Assembly: GCF_002154725.1 (NCBI RefSeq)
Contig: NZ_MTAW01000053.1
Coordinates: forward strand, 1 to 64,000
Length of the DNA stretch: 64,000 nucleotides
Source of the DNA: Nostoc sp. 106C
GTDB lineage: Bacteria > Cyanobacteriota > Cyanobacteriia > Cyanobacteriales > Nostocaceae
Reading direction: 5' to 3'
Made by a program: the position numbers and the translations under genes. How positions within the stretch are numbered: the first letter of the stretch is position 1; every line of letters starts with the position of its first letter. Below, in pieces: positions 38,879-49,227 of this stretch. Under the pieces are notes generated by a model, which saw only the letters and a program-made list of their open reading frames with translations, was not told the origin of the DNA and did not search any database.

Positions 38879-40189
38879 TTACAGTGTCAAAGATTGAGGA
38901 TTTGTTTCAATTAACTTAGCTAAATCTTGCAAGAATGCTGCTGCATGAGCACCGTAAATAATGCGATGATCGGAAGTGATATTCACCTGCATTTGTTGCC
39001 GCACACCAAACAAACCATCAGATGTTGCTACAACTTGTGGACGTGAGGCTCCGATCGCTAAAATCGAACCCTGTCCTGTGGGTAAAATCGCGTCGAATGT
39101 GTCTACGCCAAACATCCCCAAGTTAGACACGGTAAAAGTGCCACTATTGTATTCATCTGGTTGCAGTTGTTTTGCTCTAGCACGTTCTACTAAGGACTTC
39201 CAAGTGCGGGATAGAGAATAAATATCTACTATGTCTGCATTCTTTAATACAGGTGTAATCAATCCGCCATCATCCATCGCTACAGCTACGGAAATGTTGA
39301 TATCAGAATGATAAACAATTCCTTGGTCTGAGTAGCTGGCATTAAGTAATGGGTGTTTTTGCAGCGTTACTGCTACGGCTTTTGCCAGTAGCGCTGTCAT
39401 TGTCACTCCCTTGGATTTAATCTGTTTATAAAGCTTGTCAAGTCCATCAGTGGTAATTGTGTAACCTACACGGAAGACAGGTACAGATAAGGTAGCTACC
39501 ATGTTCCGTACTACTGCATTTTGGAAGGTAGTTAAAGGTACTACCTGTCCGGGAACAGCAGTGGCAGTGGGGACGGGTACTGGCGCGGGTACGGGAGTCC
39601 GAGGTGCTGGTGCAACTGGAGTGGTTGTTGGTACAGATGGTGGCGGTACAACTGGTGCAGTAGCGGCTGGCTTACCTTGGTTTGCTGCTGCTTCTACATC
39701 TTCAGCAACAATACGACCATAGGGGCCACTGCCTTGTAGCGTTTTCAAATCAACTTTTAACTCTTTCGCCAACTTGCGGGCACGAGGTGAAACTACGAGC
39801 CTGCCTTCTCGGTGGTTTGAGCCATTTTGAGATGCTAAAGCTGGTACTCCGGCTGAGACAGTTGCGGCAATGGGTTCGGGAGAGGCGGTAGCAGGCGCAG
39901 CAGCGCTACCTGAATTGGCAGCAGACTTAGCAGTTTCGATTTCAGCTTCTGTTTCAGCGATGAAAGCGATCGCATTTCCGACAGCCGCACTTTCACCTGC
40001 TGGCACTAAGATGTGAGCCAGATATCCTTCATAAAAGGATTCCACATCCATATCTGCCTTATCTGACTCGACAACCACCACTGTTTCGCCTTTTTCCACT
40101 TTATCGCCTGGCGACTTCACCCAAGAAACAATCTTGCCTTCGGTCATGGTGGAACTCAGCGCCGGCATAAATACTTCGTAAATGCTCAT
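38879..40189 (-). CDS. pdhC: Dihydrolipoamide acetyltransferase, E2 of pyruvate dehydrogenase
   Basis: 436 residues. The lipoyl domain (about 1-80) carries the lipoylation Lys in VESDKADMDVES. An Ala/Pro linker follows, then the E1/E3-binding domain (VSPRARKLAKELKVDL, about 130-165), a long Pro/Ala/Thr linker, and the catalytic acyltransferase domain (about 215-436). The active-site motif is SDHRIIYGAHAA, where the usual DHRxxDG Asp is Tyr, as in plastid-type E2 proteins that I recall. It transfers acetyl groups to CoA. The lipoyl group would be built with lipA at 18950-19855. A terminator hairpin follows. Confidence 0.96.
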   Translation of the reverse strand: MSIYEVFMPALSSTMTEGKIVSWVKSPGDKVEKGETVVVVESDKADMDVESFYEGYLAHILVPAGESAAVGNAIAFIAETEAEIETAKSAANSGSAAAPATASPEPIAATVSAGVPALASQNGSNHREGRLVVSPRARKLAKELKVDLKTLQGSGPYGRIVAEDVEAAANQGKPAATAPVVPPPSVPTTTPVAPAPRTPVPAPVPVPTATAVPGQVVPLTTFQNAVVRNMVATLSVPVFRVGYTITTDGLDKLYKQIKSKGVTMTALLAKAVAVTLQKHPLLNASYSDQGIVYHSDINISVAVAMDDGGLITPVLKNADIVDIYSLSRTWKSLVERARAKQLQPDEYNSGTFTVSNLGMFGVDTFDAILPTGQGSILAIGASRPQVVATSDGLFGVRQQMQVNITSDHRIIYGAHAAAFLQDLAKLIETNPQSLTL

Positions 40190-40637
40190 AGGGTGGTTTC
40201 AGAATCAATGAATTTATGGACTTTAACAGCTTTTACCAGATCGAATTGTATCTTGGCACGAGAATTTTAGGTTCGAGATTTTTAACTATGGGGAACTAAA
40301 AATTGTGAACTAGGGATCGGGGAAGAGTTTTCTCAATGCCCCATAGCCGATTACAAATCATCTCAGGAACCTAAAGACGAGATGAATGTCTATGTGTATA
40401 GCAATTCTCAATGCTTCCTTACGATGCAATTGCGATCGCTGAGTATGAGTTAACAGCCAATAGCCGCAGCGAGTTGTTCATCAATCAAATGAGTTTGTTA
40501 TCTATCTTTATTTTCCGTATAATCACTCACCAAAATATAAAGGCTGCTGATAACCAGAAGGTAGAGGCTCAGCGGTTAAGCTTCAATTTAAAATTCAAAA
40601 TTGATCATTTACTTGTTTAAAATTTTTGTTTAATTTT

Positions 40638-41198
40638 ATGGCAGTAAAGTGGAAATTGTTCTTGATTGTGATAATAAGTATGTTTGCCACTGCTGGCGCG
40701 GGAGTTTATCTGACTCAACACCAGCCATCTGCACAAAGCCTTGAGACTAGAAATGGGCAAGCACAGCAGGTAGCAGCAACTCAGATATCTCAGGATATTG
40801 AAACTTATCCAGAGCGTAGCCACTATAAAACTATACCGCTTGAAAGTATTAACTCTACTCTCCAAGGTAGCGATCCTGCTACTCTCGCCTTAAGTGCTTT
40901 TGATGATACCGCCTCAGAGACAGGAACACGTAAGGTAGAGGTAGTTTATCCGCAACGCAATCAGGCTTTGGTAACGATTACGCAAATTCAGCAGAATGAT
41001 CGTTTAGTTGGTGCAGTTAAATATCGAGTTGAAATGACCACTTTTGGGCGATCGCTGTTAATTAGCTCACCGCCTGTATGGCAAATTATCTGGGCTGGCT
41101 CCCAAGCAAAATGTGGTACTGAAAATCGGCCCAAAAAGAATTTAATCCTAAGCTGTAAACCCCCTTATGAGGAATTCAAAGCTAGACATTCGTCTTAA
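40638..41198 (+). CDS. Hypothetical exported or membrane-anchored protein
   Basis: 186 residues that I do not recognise. It has an N-terminal basic stretch and a hydrophobic segment (KLFLIVIISMFATAGAGVYL) consistent with a signal peptide or anchor, and then a soluble domain. The latter has alternating strands (TRKVEVVYPQRNQALVTITQIQ, VGAVKYRVEMTTF) and a late Cys pair (KCGTENRPKKNLILSC) that could form a disulfide. The ATG at 40638 is chosen over a TTG at 40626. The gene stands alone between the E2 gene and the YlqD-like gene. Confidence 0.75.
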   Translation: MAVKWKLFLIVIISMFATAGAGVYLTQHQPSAQSLETRNGQAQQVAATQISQDIETYPERSHYKTIPLESINSTLQGSDPATLALSAFDDTASETGTRKVEVVYPQRNQALVTITQIQQNDRLVGAVKYRVEMTTFGRSLLISSPPVWQIIWAGSQAKCGTENRPKKNLILSCKPPYEEFKARHSS

Positions 41199-41367
41199 AA
41201 ATACGGTTGGGTTGAAAAATCCACACCACATGCAGTTTTCCCAATTTTCGCAAGTGGCATGGATTAGAAACAAGAGTGCTAAGTAACGTCAGTAGATACC
41301 TTTGTATAATTCATTGGTTTTTGGTCAGTAGAACAAAAACAATGAACAAAGAAAAAATGACAGATTT

Positions 41368-41820
41368 TTAGATATCGCCACGAATTTCTTCTACAATGCC
41401 ATCGCGCAAAACAATTTCAACCTGAGTTTTACTGATTAGGTTATCACCTGTTTCTATGCGGAAAAAACCTTCCATTTGGAATTGGTTGACTTCCTGATCT
41501 AACTCAAGAAACTGTACTTGCTGGAGATTTTGCAGGAATTGATTTTTTTGCTCTAGCAGTTCGCTTTTCTTTTGATTAACTTGAAGTTGAATATTATCAA
41601 TCTGTTGGAGAGTTTGGGGCCCTGGTGGTTGCAGACTCTGCTTTTGAATCGCAGTGATCGCTCTTTGTCCTTCGATGTCTAGTTGTTGTAATTGCTGATC
41701 GGTTTGATTGATCTGGGCTTGCAGTTGCTGTTGTATTTCCTCTTTCCACAGAGGAGTAACAATGACTTTGACATTAACGATCCGTTTCAAAAGCAATTGT
41801 TGAGATTTGGAGACATCCAT
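41368..41820 (-). CDS. YlqD family protein
   Basis: 150 residues. The protein begins with SQQLLLKRIVNVKVIVTPLWKEE, a strand-like segment, has a central Gln-rich coiled coil (about 30-110) and a closing beta segment (FFRIETGDNLISKTQVEIVLRDGIVEEI). This is the layout of YlqD-like proteins found in Bacillus and cyanobacteria, with no established function. It lies 40 bases downstream of the acyl-ACP synthetase gene on the same strand and may be co-transcribed. Confidence 0.85.
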   Translation of the reverse strand: MDVSKSQQLLLKRIVNVKVIVTPLWKEEIQQQLQAQINQTDQQLQQLDIEGQRAITAIQKQSLQPPGPQTLQQIDNIQLQVNQKKSELLEQKNQFLQNLQQVQFLELDQEVNQFQMEGFFRIETGDNLISKTQVEIVLRDGIVEEIRGDI

Positions 41821-41860
41821 ACAGTTTCACGTTCACTCTATATTTTGGTCAGTGGAATTA

Positions 41861-43837
41861 TCAGGCAAACATGGCGTTAATGATATCGCGATAGCGTTCT
41901 GCAACGACATGACGCCGGATTTTTAGTGTTTGGGTCATCAAGCCATTTTCAATGGAAAACGGCTCGGGAATAAGTTTGAATGGACCAATGCGGTCATCGA
42001 CTCGATAGCCTGGACGATTTTGCACTTCCCGATTCAATTCTTTCCGATATAATTCCTGGATTATTTTACTCTCCATGTCAATTTTTTGACTGGGTGAGGC
42101 GGTAAGATTGTCACCTGGTGTACTCAAGTTGAGGTTTTGAGTTTCTGCCCATTTTTCTAAAGCTTCGATATTGGGGACAATCAAAGCGCCAAGGCTTCGC
42201 TGGTCCTGACCAACAAGCATAATCTGATCGATGTAGGGCGATCGCAAACAGGCATCTTCTATCGGCTGCGGCTCGATATTTTCGCCGTTAGTTAATACAA
42301 TTGTATCCTTGGCTCTGCCAGTCAGCACTAAGTCATTTTGAGGTGTCAGCCAACCCAAATCGCCGCTATCAAACCAACCTTCAGCATCAATCGCTTTCGC
42401 TGTCGCTTCTGGATTTTGGTAATAGCCTTGCATAATTTGTGGACCCCGCAACAACACCAAGCCTCGCTCCCCAACTGGCAGAGGTTTGCGAGTCTCTGGA
42501 TCTACAATTTTAATTTCTGTAGCAGGTAGTGTCGGGCCAGATGAACCGCGCACATTGTGCCAAGGACGGCGCACATTAGTTACAGGAGAAGTTTCTGTTA
42601 AGCCGTAGCCTTGCAAAATTTCTACACCAATAATTTCAAAAAAGCTATCGATGTGTTTAGGAAGTGCGCCACCACCGCTAATTACATGCTTGATTCGTCC
42701 TCCCGTGGCTTCTCGGACTTTAGCATACACCAGTTTTTCTCCTAAGGCATGGATAGGAAACAAACTAGAAGCGAGTAATCTTGCGGATAATCGCTCCATC
42801 GCTGAAGAATCAAGATGTTCTAAACTCAGTCCCTCGGCAATTCGCTGTGCTTTAATATAGCGATCGCTATTGCTTAGTAAAAAGTTAATTAAACGTTGTT
42901 TATTAGCTGGTTGTTCGCGAAACTGCTTTTGTGCTCCTTCATAAATTGATTCCCATAAGCGGGGTACAGCCACCATATAATGTGGTTTAATTTCTTTCAA
43001 ATCCCGTTTAACAGACCGCAAATTAGTGTAAACCTGTGTGCAACCTTGAGATAGTAAAAAGTACTCCACTGTCCTTTCATAGCTGTGCCAACTAGGAAGA
43101 ATACTCAGGGCAATATCACCTACTTTAGGTTGTACTACTGTCCCCATAGTTGTTATTTGGTGAATTAAATTGCCATGAGACAGCATTACACCCTTGGGTT
43201 TACCTGTAGTACCCGAAGTATAAATAAGCGTTGCTAAAGTATCGTAGTTTTGTTCAACTGGTTCTAGAGAATGGTTAGAGCCAATTTCGATCAATTGTGA
43301 AAAATTCAGTACTTTCAGGCTTTCCTCTGTTGGTGCTGCTTCTTGTGAAAGCAAGATTACCAGTTGCACAGGTAAATCCTTGAGCCTGTCTTGCAGTTTC
43401 TTCAGCGTCTTTAAATCTTCAACTACTAGTGCCGTGCTGCCACTGTTAGCCACAATAAATAGTAATTCTTCCTTTTCTGCTTGGGAGCTACGCACCGCAT
43501 CAACGGCTCCAGCCGTCATTATCCCTTGATCGGCAATAAACCACCTGGGACTATTATCGGCAATTAAGGAAATGCGATCGCCTGCCTTGACTCCTAATGC
43601 CTGTAAACCAGCAGCAAATTTTTGAATTTGCTCTGCTAATTGGGTGTAATTAATCACTACCTCTGGTTGGGCATGGGGATTGTGTAGAGCAACGGTATTA
43701 TTAAATAACTTTGCTGCTAATGGCCAAATTTCTGGCAATGAATTCAAATTTGTATAATCAGCTAAACGCTTTAATGCTAAGTGTTCTCGCTCGCTGATAT
43801 TAGCTAAATAAATAGATGCGGATTTGGTTTTTGACAT
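41861..43837 (-). CDS. aas: Long-chain acyl-ACP/acyl-CoA synthetase (AMP-forming)
   Basis: A 658-residue ANL-superfamily enzyme. It activates free fatty acids with ATP and, in cyanobacteria, loads them on acyl carrier protein so that fatty acids released from lipids are recycled. The ATP loop is YTSGTTGKPKGVMLSHGN (near residues 210-227). Further core motifs are GYGLTETSP and GWFDSGDLGWL, and a C-terminal lid Lys/Arg lies in a LKIRRHVV segment. Length agrees with cyanobacterial Aas (about 650-700). It is upstream of and close to the YlqD-like gene. Confidence 0.92.
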   Translation of the reverse strand: MSKTKSASIYLANISEREHLALKRLADYTNLNSLPEIWPLAAKLFNNTVALHNPHAQPEVVINYTQLAEQIQKFAAGLQALGVKAGDRISLIADNSPRWFIADQGIMTAGAVDAVRSSQAEKEELLFIVANSGSTALVVEDLKTLKKLQDRLKDLPVQLVILLSQEAAPTEESLKVLNFSQLIEIGSNHSLEPVEQNYDTLATLIYTSGTTGKPKGVMLSHGNLIHQITTMGTVVQPKVGDIALSILPSWHSYERTVEYFLLSQGCTQVYTNLRSVKRDLKEIKPHYMVAVPRLWESIYEGAQKQFREQPANKQRLINFLLSNSDRYIKAQRIAEGLSLEHLDSSAMERLSARLLASSLFPIHALGEKLVYAKVREATGGRIKHVISGGGALPKHIDSFFEIIGVEILQGYGLTETSPVTNVRRPWHNVRGSSGPTLPATEIKIVDPETRKPLPVGERGLVLLRGPQIMQGYYQNPEATAKAIDAEGWFDSGDLGWLTPQNDLVLTGRAKDTIVLTNGENIEPQPIEDACLRSPYIDQIMLVGQDQRSLGALIVPNIEALEKWAETQNLNLSTPGDNLTASPSQKIDMESKIIQELYRKELNREVQNRPGYRVDDRIGPFKLIPEPFSIENGLMTQTLKIRRHVVAERYRDIINAMFA

Positions 43838-44060
43838 AACACATCACCTAAATAGTAAATGGCTACTTTTTGATAAATGCCTTCAATATACACAATGCCT
43901 TCTGGTATAGCATTTTCGGAAAACTCACGCTTCCATTTACAAAAATTTATGATAATCTTAATTTATATAGTTGAAAAGCAATGGATGTGCTTGCAATTGC
44001 ATATACTTTGCAGACAGCTAACAATAGTGACCACCTATTTATACAGGGGGGTGATTACCT

Positions 44061-44306
44061 GTGGTTTTAAAGGATGCCGCATTACTAACGTTGATCAATA
44101 CTGTTGCTTGTCTGGCATTTCCCAAGCTTCTATCTATCATTCTCTCACCTAAACCCAAACCTACTGAACCATTAGCTAAAGCTTCAAGTTCGCAAAAAGC
44201 TAGAGTCCCAATCACTACCTTTCCTTATTGTACTGCTCACCCACTGACAGGCAGCCCATTCTGTCGATTCCGTCCTCACTTTTGTGCTAGGTGTACGCCA
44301 AATTAA
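44061..44306 (+). CDS. Short hydrophobic protein, paralogue A
   Basis: 81 residues, GTG start. It is preceded by a near-perfect ribosome site (AGGGGGGTGA at 44043-44052). The N-terminal part contains LLTLINTVACLAFPKLLS (residues 8-25), a single hydrophobic helix with a Cys and a Pro. Then comes a Pro/Lys-rich stretch (ILSPKPKPTEP) and a C-terminal tail with four Cys (YCTAHPLTGSPFCRFRPHFCARC). The 18-residue core is identical to that of the second short gene at 45229-45396. Family and function are unknown to me. The Cys-rich tail is absent from the paralogue and may come from a frameshift or repeat fusion. Confidence 0.72.
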   Translation: MVLKDAALLTLINTVACLAFPKLLSIILSPKPKPTEPLAKASSSQKARVPITTFPYCTAHPLTGSPFCRFRPHFCARCTPN

Positions 44307-45228
44307 CAATTATTTGAGGGTAGCAGGATTGAGTTGAAAATTTCAAGAAGAAGTTTTGGAGCAGGAAAAGAATACGCAGCTGCATTCCTATCCTTTTAAA
44401 ATTTTATTTTAAAAAGTCAATATTAAAACATTAATATAATTCTTACTTTATTTTTCAAATAAACGTAAATTTTTCAATATTCAAATCTGATTTCTATATA
44501 GAATTTCCAATATATATTCAACAAAATTATAATAAACTCAGATATTAATAATTCGTTTATTGTCAATAAATGAACTAAATTTGATAATTAGTAAAAAATA
44601 GTTGTTTACTAATCAAGGATTGAGGTTTAGATTCAGGTTTATTCTATCTGTAACTTTTACTTGAAAGACGGTAAAGTTTTCAATACAACACCAAAAGTTG
44701 CTTTTAAGTTGTCTATTTACCTTATAGCATTTCCTAATCTACTGAGGTACAAATTTGTCTGCATTCATCTAGCTTGAAAAGTTTTGCGCCGGGAAACCCG
44801 GACGCGCAACGCCAGTTGCTTTAAGCCAGGGAACCCGACGCCAGTTGCTACAACGGAGGGAACCTCCCTCCGGGTTCACCAGTCCCCTACGGCGGGAAAC
44901 CCGCCTACCCTTCGGGAACGGCTTCGCCGAACAGGGCTGGATTCACCGCAACGCACTGGCTCAACTTTTCGCTGCGTCCATCCTCATTTATCGGCGGTTA
45001 ATTCTTTCTTGCTGTAACTCACCAACGTGGGAATCGCTATAAACGCTACTTTAAATCTGTAGCTAGCTTACCTAGTAGATTCTCTATAGTAAGCAGTTAA
45101 AATCAATATATTTACTTAGCTTATATCAATTAGAAGAAATCCAAAATTGTAAATGTAGTTGAAAGTACAGATTTTGATTCAAAATAAGAAATAGAACCAT
45201 AAAGTGTCAATTAAGGAGGCGATAATCT
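44307..45228. other. AT-rich gap with a GC-rich repeat cluster
   Basis: From 44307 to 44780 the DNA is very AT-rich without a gene. From 44784 to about 45020 it becomes GC-rich, with repeated units: GGGAAACCCG, ACGCCAGTTGC (twice), GGAGGGAACCTCCCTCC palindrome, GGCGGGAAACCCGCC palindrome and CGGCTTCGCCG. This resembles interspersed palindromic repeats typical of Nostoc. Overlapping open frames here carry only repeat-encoded sequence and are not called. Confidence 0.6.
44784..45020. repeat. Composite GC-rich palindromic repeat cluster
   Basis: Several small palindromes and two copies of ACGCCAGTTGC lie in tandem. CGCCAGT sequence is shared with the element between psaA and psaB. It lies between the two paralogous short genes. 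Confidence 0.65.
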
Positions 45229-45396
45229 ATGAGTTTCATAGATTGTATATTATTAACGCTCATCAATACTGTTGCCTGCCTTGCATTTCCCAAGCTGCTA
45301 TCTATGATTTTGACACCCAAAACCAAAAAAGCTGCTTCATCTCCAACTCCCATAACGGCATCAGAATCTAGTTCTGAAATACCTAGTTTTTCCTAA
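45229..45396 (+). CDS. Short hydrophobic protein, paralogue B
   Basis: 55 residues, too short for most gene callers. ATG at 45229 with a textbook ribosome site AAGGAGGCGAT (45213-45223). The protein is one hydrophobic helix (DCILLTLINTVACLAFPKLL) and a hydrophilic tail rich in Lys, Thr and Ser. LLTLINTVACLAFPKLLS (residues 8-25) is identical to paralogue A, and the underlying DNA is also clearly similar. Preserved sequence plus strong ribosome sites on both copies argue that both are genes. No function is known to me; a membrane-associated small protein is likely. Confidence 0.75.
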   Translation: MSFIDCILLTLINTVACLAFPKLLSMILTPKTKKAASSPTPITASESSSEIPSFS

Positions 45397-45830
45397 TACA
45401 GACTAGTTGTGTATAGGTGCGTTTTGACTAGTGCAATGAGGTAGAAAGCAAAAGTTTTGACGTTTTTCATAAATGCATAGTTGTTTTCACCAACCTGCAC
45501 TAAATACTAGAATATTATCTTGATGAGAGTGCAATCCAGCTAGCTTTCGGAAAGCGATTGCATTGAGGGAAAATGAACGCAAGTGGAAAAACCGAACTAA
45601 TACCTTAATCCTTCTCTCTCAACGCGAACTTACGAATCTCGTAATTTGCGCGATCGCCAATTAGCCATGATTAATTACTTTGTCTGAGTTAGGTAGGTGA
45701 GTAAGAATATTTCCAAGGATGTTAAAAATTCAAATGCGGTGCGTTACGCTAAAGCGATAACACACCCAACTTCATATTTACCGAAACAATTTTAGCTTAG
45801 GGAATGTGAAAAGTTATCTTCTTGGCTTTG
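45397..45830. other. Gap before recQ
   Basis: No gene is visible. Near 45738-45766 is a small palindromic repeat of the type GGTGCGTTACGCT ... AGCGATAACACACC, a form common in cyanobacterial intergenic DNA. The rest is AT-rich. Confidence 0.5.
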
Positions 45831-47993
45831 CTACTTGCGATTTTCGCGCCGCCACTTTCCCCTAACTAAGCGAATTTCATCATAGCTATAACCTTCACCA
45901 AGTTGCTCCCGAATTGGAGTTAGAGAAATATCACCTAGCACTTCTAAAACTTGCCAGATTTTTTTCTGTCTTTCTAAAGGAACCAACTGATTTAAATCTA
46001 CAGGCTGATTTTTCTCAATTAAATCTGTAAGGTGATTGATAATTGTAGTAGAGCGAACATTTCTTTTTTGAGCAATTTCGTCAACGCTAAAACCTTGTTG
46101 ATGTAATTGTAATGTTAATAATTCAGTGTTGGAAGGTAAACCAAGGCTGACAATAGGTTTGGAATTATCCTGCGGATCTATTACACCTTGTTCTTGACGA
46201 TAGGCGCGAATTTCTGCGAGGAACTTCTCACCATATTGCGCAAGTTTGTGGCTACCTACGCCAGAAAGTTTCGCAAATTCAGTGAGGTTTTTTGGTTGTA
46301 CCTGAGCCATTAATTTCAAGGTAGAATCTTGAAAAACAACGTAAGGTGGTACAGACTGTTCATCTGCTAATTGTTTGCGAAGCGATCGCAACCTTTGCAT
46401 GAGCATTTCCACTTCAGCAGCTTTTTCACTACCCTCTTCCCAGGTAATCTTTTGTACCACAGGTACAGCTAGGTTAACTGTGCGCTGTCGCTGCATGACT
46501 TCCCAACTCAAGGCGTTAAGTTTCAATACTGAATAACCATCGCTGGTTTGTTCTAATAAGCCTTGATGTAAAAGCGATCGCCCCAACATTCGCCACTCAT
46601 CAACACTTCTATCTTTACCAATACCGTAAGTAGAAAGCTTGTCGTGTTCGTTTTGGGTAATTTTCTGGTTTTTTGCTCCTCGCAACACATCAATAATATG
46701 TAGCATCCCAAATCTTTCTTTACAACGCGCCACACAAGATAAGAACTTCATGGCTTCAATTGTCCAATCTTGCATTGGTTTGGGATGACGGCAATTATCA
46801 CAGTTACCACAGTTCCCAGCAAACCGTTCCCCAAAATAACCTAGTTGAATCGTGCGCCGACAATCTGTACCTTCGGCATAGTCTATCATTTGCCGTAATT
46901 GTTGCTTGGCAATCAACTGCTCTTGCGGATCGGTTTTTTGGTCAATACTCCATTCAATTGTTTTAATATCACCAAAGCTGAAAAAGATTGTACAGCGCGA
47001 TGGTTCACCATCTCTACCTGCTCTACCTGATTCCTGATAGTAACTCTCTAAATTCCGGGGAATATCAAAGTGAACTACCAGCCTCACATCTGGTTTATTA
47101 ATCCCCATACCAAAGGCAATGGTTGCTACCATGACGCGCACATCATCCCGAATAAACCGCGTTTGATTCTGGCTGCGTTCTTCGTCAGGTAATCCGGCAT
47201 GATAAGATAAGGCAGCAATTTTATCATTTTGCAGTTTAAAGGTAAGTTCCTCAACTTTTTTACGAGTTAAACAATAAATAATTACTGAACCTTCTGTTTC
47301 TCGAATTAATTCTAATAACTCAGCGTAAGCATATTTCGTTTTAGAACGAACTTCATAATAAAGGTTTTGGCGATTGAAGCTAGCAACATGGATACTAGGT
47401 TGCTTTAACCCTAGCTGTTGGATGATATCACTACGAACGCGATCGGTTGCTGTGGCGGTAAGCGCAACAGTAGGAACATTCGGATAACGTTTACGCACAG
47501 ATCTTAACTGGCGGTATTCTGGGCGGAAGTCATGTCCCCACTCAGAGACACAGTGCGCTTCATCAATGGCAAAGGTTGAAATACCGATTTGGTGATTTAC
47601 TAAATCTAGAAACGGAAGAAATCTTTCACTAAGAAGACGTTCTGGGGCGACGTAAAGTAATTTAACTCTACCGTTGAGGATGGCTTCTTCCCGCGATCGC
47701 ACCTTATACGCATTCAAACTACTATTGAGGAATGTGGCGCTAATATTATTGTTTCGCAGTCCTTCTACCTGGTCTTGCATCAAAGCAATCAGTGGCGACA
47801 CTACCACCGTTAAACCTTTCTTTAACAGCGCTGGTAACTGAAAGCACAAAGATTTACCGCCACCTGTAGGCATCACCACCAGCAAATCTCGATTTTGCAG
47901 CGCATCTTCGATAATTTGCCGTTGTCCAGGGCGGAATCGGTCGTAACCGAAGTGATATTTCAGCGCTTGTTCGAGATTGGGATACTGAAGCAT
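45831..47993 (-). CDS. recQ: ATP-dependent DNA helicase RecQ
   Basis: A 720-residue superfamily 2 helicase for recombination and replication repair. The helicase core has Walker [22 protein letters not shown] box [19 protein letters not shown], motif III ALTATAT and motif [11 protein letters not shown]. It is followed by a zinc-binding region with Cys residues ([12 protein letters not shown], then CGNCDNC), a winged-helix RQC domain (about 410-515), an HRDC domain (about 535-615) and a further HTH-like C-terminal extension ([19 protein letters not shown]). Length is above E. coli RecQ (about 610) because of that last part. Confidence 0.97.
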   Translation of the reverse strand: MLQYPNLEQALKYHFGYDRFRPGQRQIIEDALQNRDLLVVMPTGGGKSLCFQLPALLKKGLTVVVSPLIALMQDQVEGLRNNNISATFLNSSLNAYKVRSREEAILNGRVKLLYVAPERLLSERFLPFLDLVNHQIGISTFAIDEAHCVSEWGHDFRPEYRQLRSVRKRYPNVPTVALTATATDRVRSDIIQQLGLKQPSIHVASFNRQNLYYEVRSKTKYAYAELLELIRETEGSVIIYCLTRKKVEELTFKLQNDKIAALSYHAGLPDEERSQNQTRFIRDDVRVMVATIAFGMGINKPDVRLVVHFDIPRNLESYYQESGRAGRDGEPSRCTIFFSFGDIKTIEWSIDQKTDPQEQLIAKQQLRQMIDYAEGTDCRRTIQLGYFGERFAGNCGNCDNCRHPKPMQDWTIEAMKFLSCVARCKERFGMLHIIDVLRGAKNQKITQNEHDKLSTYGIGKDRSVDEWRMLGRSLLHQGLLEQTSDGYSVLKLNALSWEVMQRQRTVNLAVPVVQKITWEEGSEKAAEVEMLMQRLRSLRKQLADEQSVPPYVVFQDSTLKLMAQVQPKNLTEFAKLSGVGSHKLAQYGEKFLAEIRAYRQEQGVIDPQDNSKPIVSLGLPSNTELLTLQLHQQGFSVDEIAQKRNVRSTTIINHLTDLIEKNQPVDLNQLVPLERQKKIWQVLEVLGDISLTPIREQLGEGYSYDEIRLVRGKWRRENRK

Positions 47994-48152
47994 AGCGATC
48001 GCTTTTTTTGGAGCCTTCTGCGTGAGTAGTTATGAGGATAACAGGATTTTAACAATCTCCCTGATTGAAGTAGCAACGATCTAATTGCACTCATCGCAAA
48101 TAACAGCGATCGCTTCTTGAGAAAGACATGAGGATGAGGAGTAATATGAATC

Positions 48153-48791
48153 TCAAGTTCCAGGTAGATTTCGTAACCGTTCGTTCAAATGTGTACGGTC
48201 TGCCATAGACCGCAAGAGCGGGCCGTGAGAAGTAAATTCTACAACACTGACAGAAGCAACTGGGCAGCCAATTCGATAGCGGAAGCGTCCTACATCAATA
48301 CCTAATAGACTGCACAAGATAATTCTGATGGTTGCTTTATGAGAAACTACTAAAATATTGCCACTAGTGTAAAGCTGCTTGATTTCTTCAATTACCTGCA
48401 TGGCACGATAAGCTATTGTCACTGCCATTTCTCCACCTGTTGGAGCATACCATGCCGGATCGGCTGACCAACGCAGATAATCATCATGATATTCTTGGCT
48501 GATGATTTCTGGCGATTTTCCTTCCCACTTACCATAATTAATTTCCTTCAACCCTTGCCGCAGTTCTGGTTGGATCTCTAACGCTGCACAAAGGGGTGCT
48601 GCTGTCGCCACAGTTCGCTGCATAGGACTGCAAAAAACTGCTCTCCAGGGGGTAGAAGTGTATGCATCTGCAAACGCTTTCGCCATTTCCAAACCCTCTG
48701 GAGTAAGTTCTGAATCTATCGAACCGCAAAAGGCATTTTTAAGGCTGCATCCTGTTTGTCCGTGGCGGAGGAAATAAAGAGTTAGGCTCAA
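48153..48791 (-). CDS. Histidine phosphatase (phosphoglycerate mutase-like)
   Basis: 212 residues. The catalytic motif LRHGQT is at 9-14, with the catalytic His11. VFCSPMQRTVATA has the conserved Arg, and VSHKATIRIILC near 155-165 has the second His. ELRQGLKEINYGKWEGKSPE supplies the conserved Glu. The family includes phosphoglycerate mutases, cobalamin alpha-ribazole phosphatase and broad phosphatases. Which one this is cannot be told from sequence by eye. No cobalamin or glycolysis genes lie next to it. Confidence 0.9.
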   Translation of the reverse strand: MSLTLYFLRHGQTGCSLKNAFCGSIDSELTPEGLEMAKAFADAYTSTPWRAVFCSPMQRTVATAAPLCAALEIQPELRQGLKEINYGKWEGKSPEIISQEYHDDYLRWSADPAWYAPTGGEMAVTIAYRAMQVIEEIKQLYTSGNILVVSHKATIRIILCSLLGIDVGRFRYRIGCPVASVSVVEFTSHGPLLRSMADRTHLNERLRNLPGT

Positions 48792-48855
48792 GATAGTTTC
48801 CCTCTATTAAAAAAATAGGGTCTTGGGCATGGTAACAAAGTTTTTCATAAATTGT

Positions 48856-49227
48856 TTATCCAGCCTTTTGGGGGATCTGTTGTTGGATACGAGCTTTTAG
48901 TTCAGCCATCAGATTTTCCCCACTGCGACGAGCTTCCCAAGGCCCAAAGTGGTGACGACCAATGTTCCACTGTCCCTGTATATAGTCCTCATTTTCTGAG
49001 AGGGTGCCAATGTATTTAATGGGAGCGGGTGAGGTAATTAAATAGCGCTTGGTAAAACTAATACTACGCCCATTAACCTCCCCACTGATTTGGGCTTCTC
49101 CTAAATAATTGTCATCCAAAATAGAGCCACTTAGAGCATTGCCACTTTGAACAAAGACTGCTTCAAAGCGGCTAGGGACTCCTTGTTGCCAGTACGTTCC
49201 TAGCCAAGTACCATTCAGGTCTGCCAT
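48856..49227 (-). CDS. Conserved hypothetical protein (123 residues)
   Basis: A small beta-rich protein: LNGTWLGTYWQQGVPSRFEAVF, then LSGSILDDNYLGEAQISGEVNGRSISFTKRY, and YIGTLSENEDYIQGQWNI. This suggests a lipocalin-like or avidin-like small barrel. It closes with a helical stretch (GENLMAELKARIQQQIPQK). No catalytic motif is visible. The ATG at 49227 starts at the first strand; an ATG at 49254 would add nine residues. It lies alone between the phosphatase and dapL. Confidence 0.7.
   Translation of the reverse strand: MADLNGTWLGTYWQQGVPSRFEAVFVQSGNALSGSILDDNYLGEAQISGEVNGRSISFTKRYLITSPAPIKYIGTLSENEDYIQGQWNIGRHHFGPWEARRSGENLMAELKARIQQQIPQKAG

Noticed and set aside
40411-40620. 69-codon + strand open frame before the exported hypothetical gene
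   Set aside because: No ribosome site and no protein-like pattern; the sequence begins over a HIP1-type octamer and looks like chance.
43877-44152. 91-codon + strand open frame upstream of the short hydrophobic gene
   Set aside because: It overlaps the far better supported 44061 frame in another phase and has no recognisable domain or ribosome site.
44784-45042. Two overlapping + strand frames with Arg/Pro/Thr-rich products
   Set aside because: They are translations of the GC-rich palindromic repeat cluster, not conserved protein sequence.
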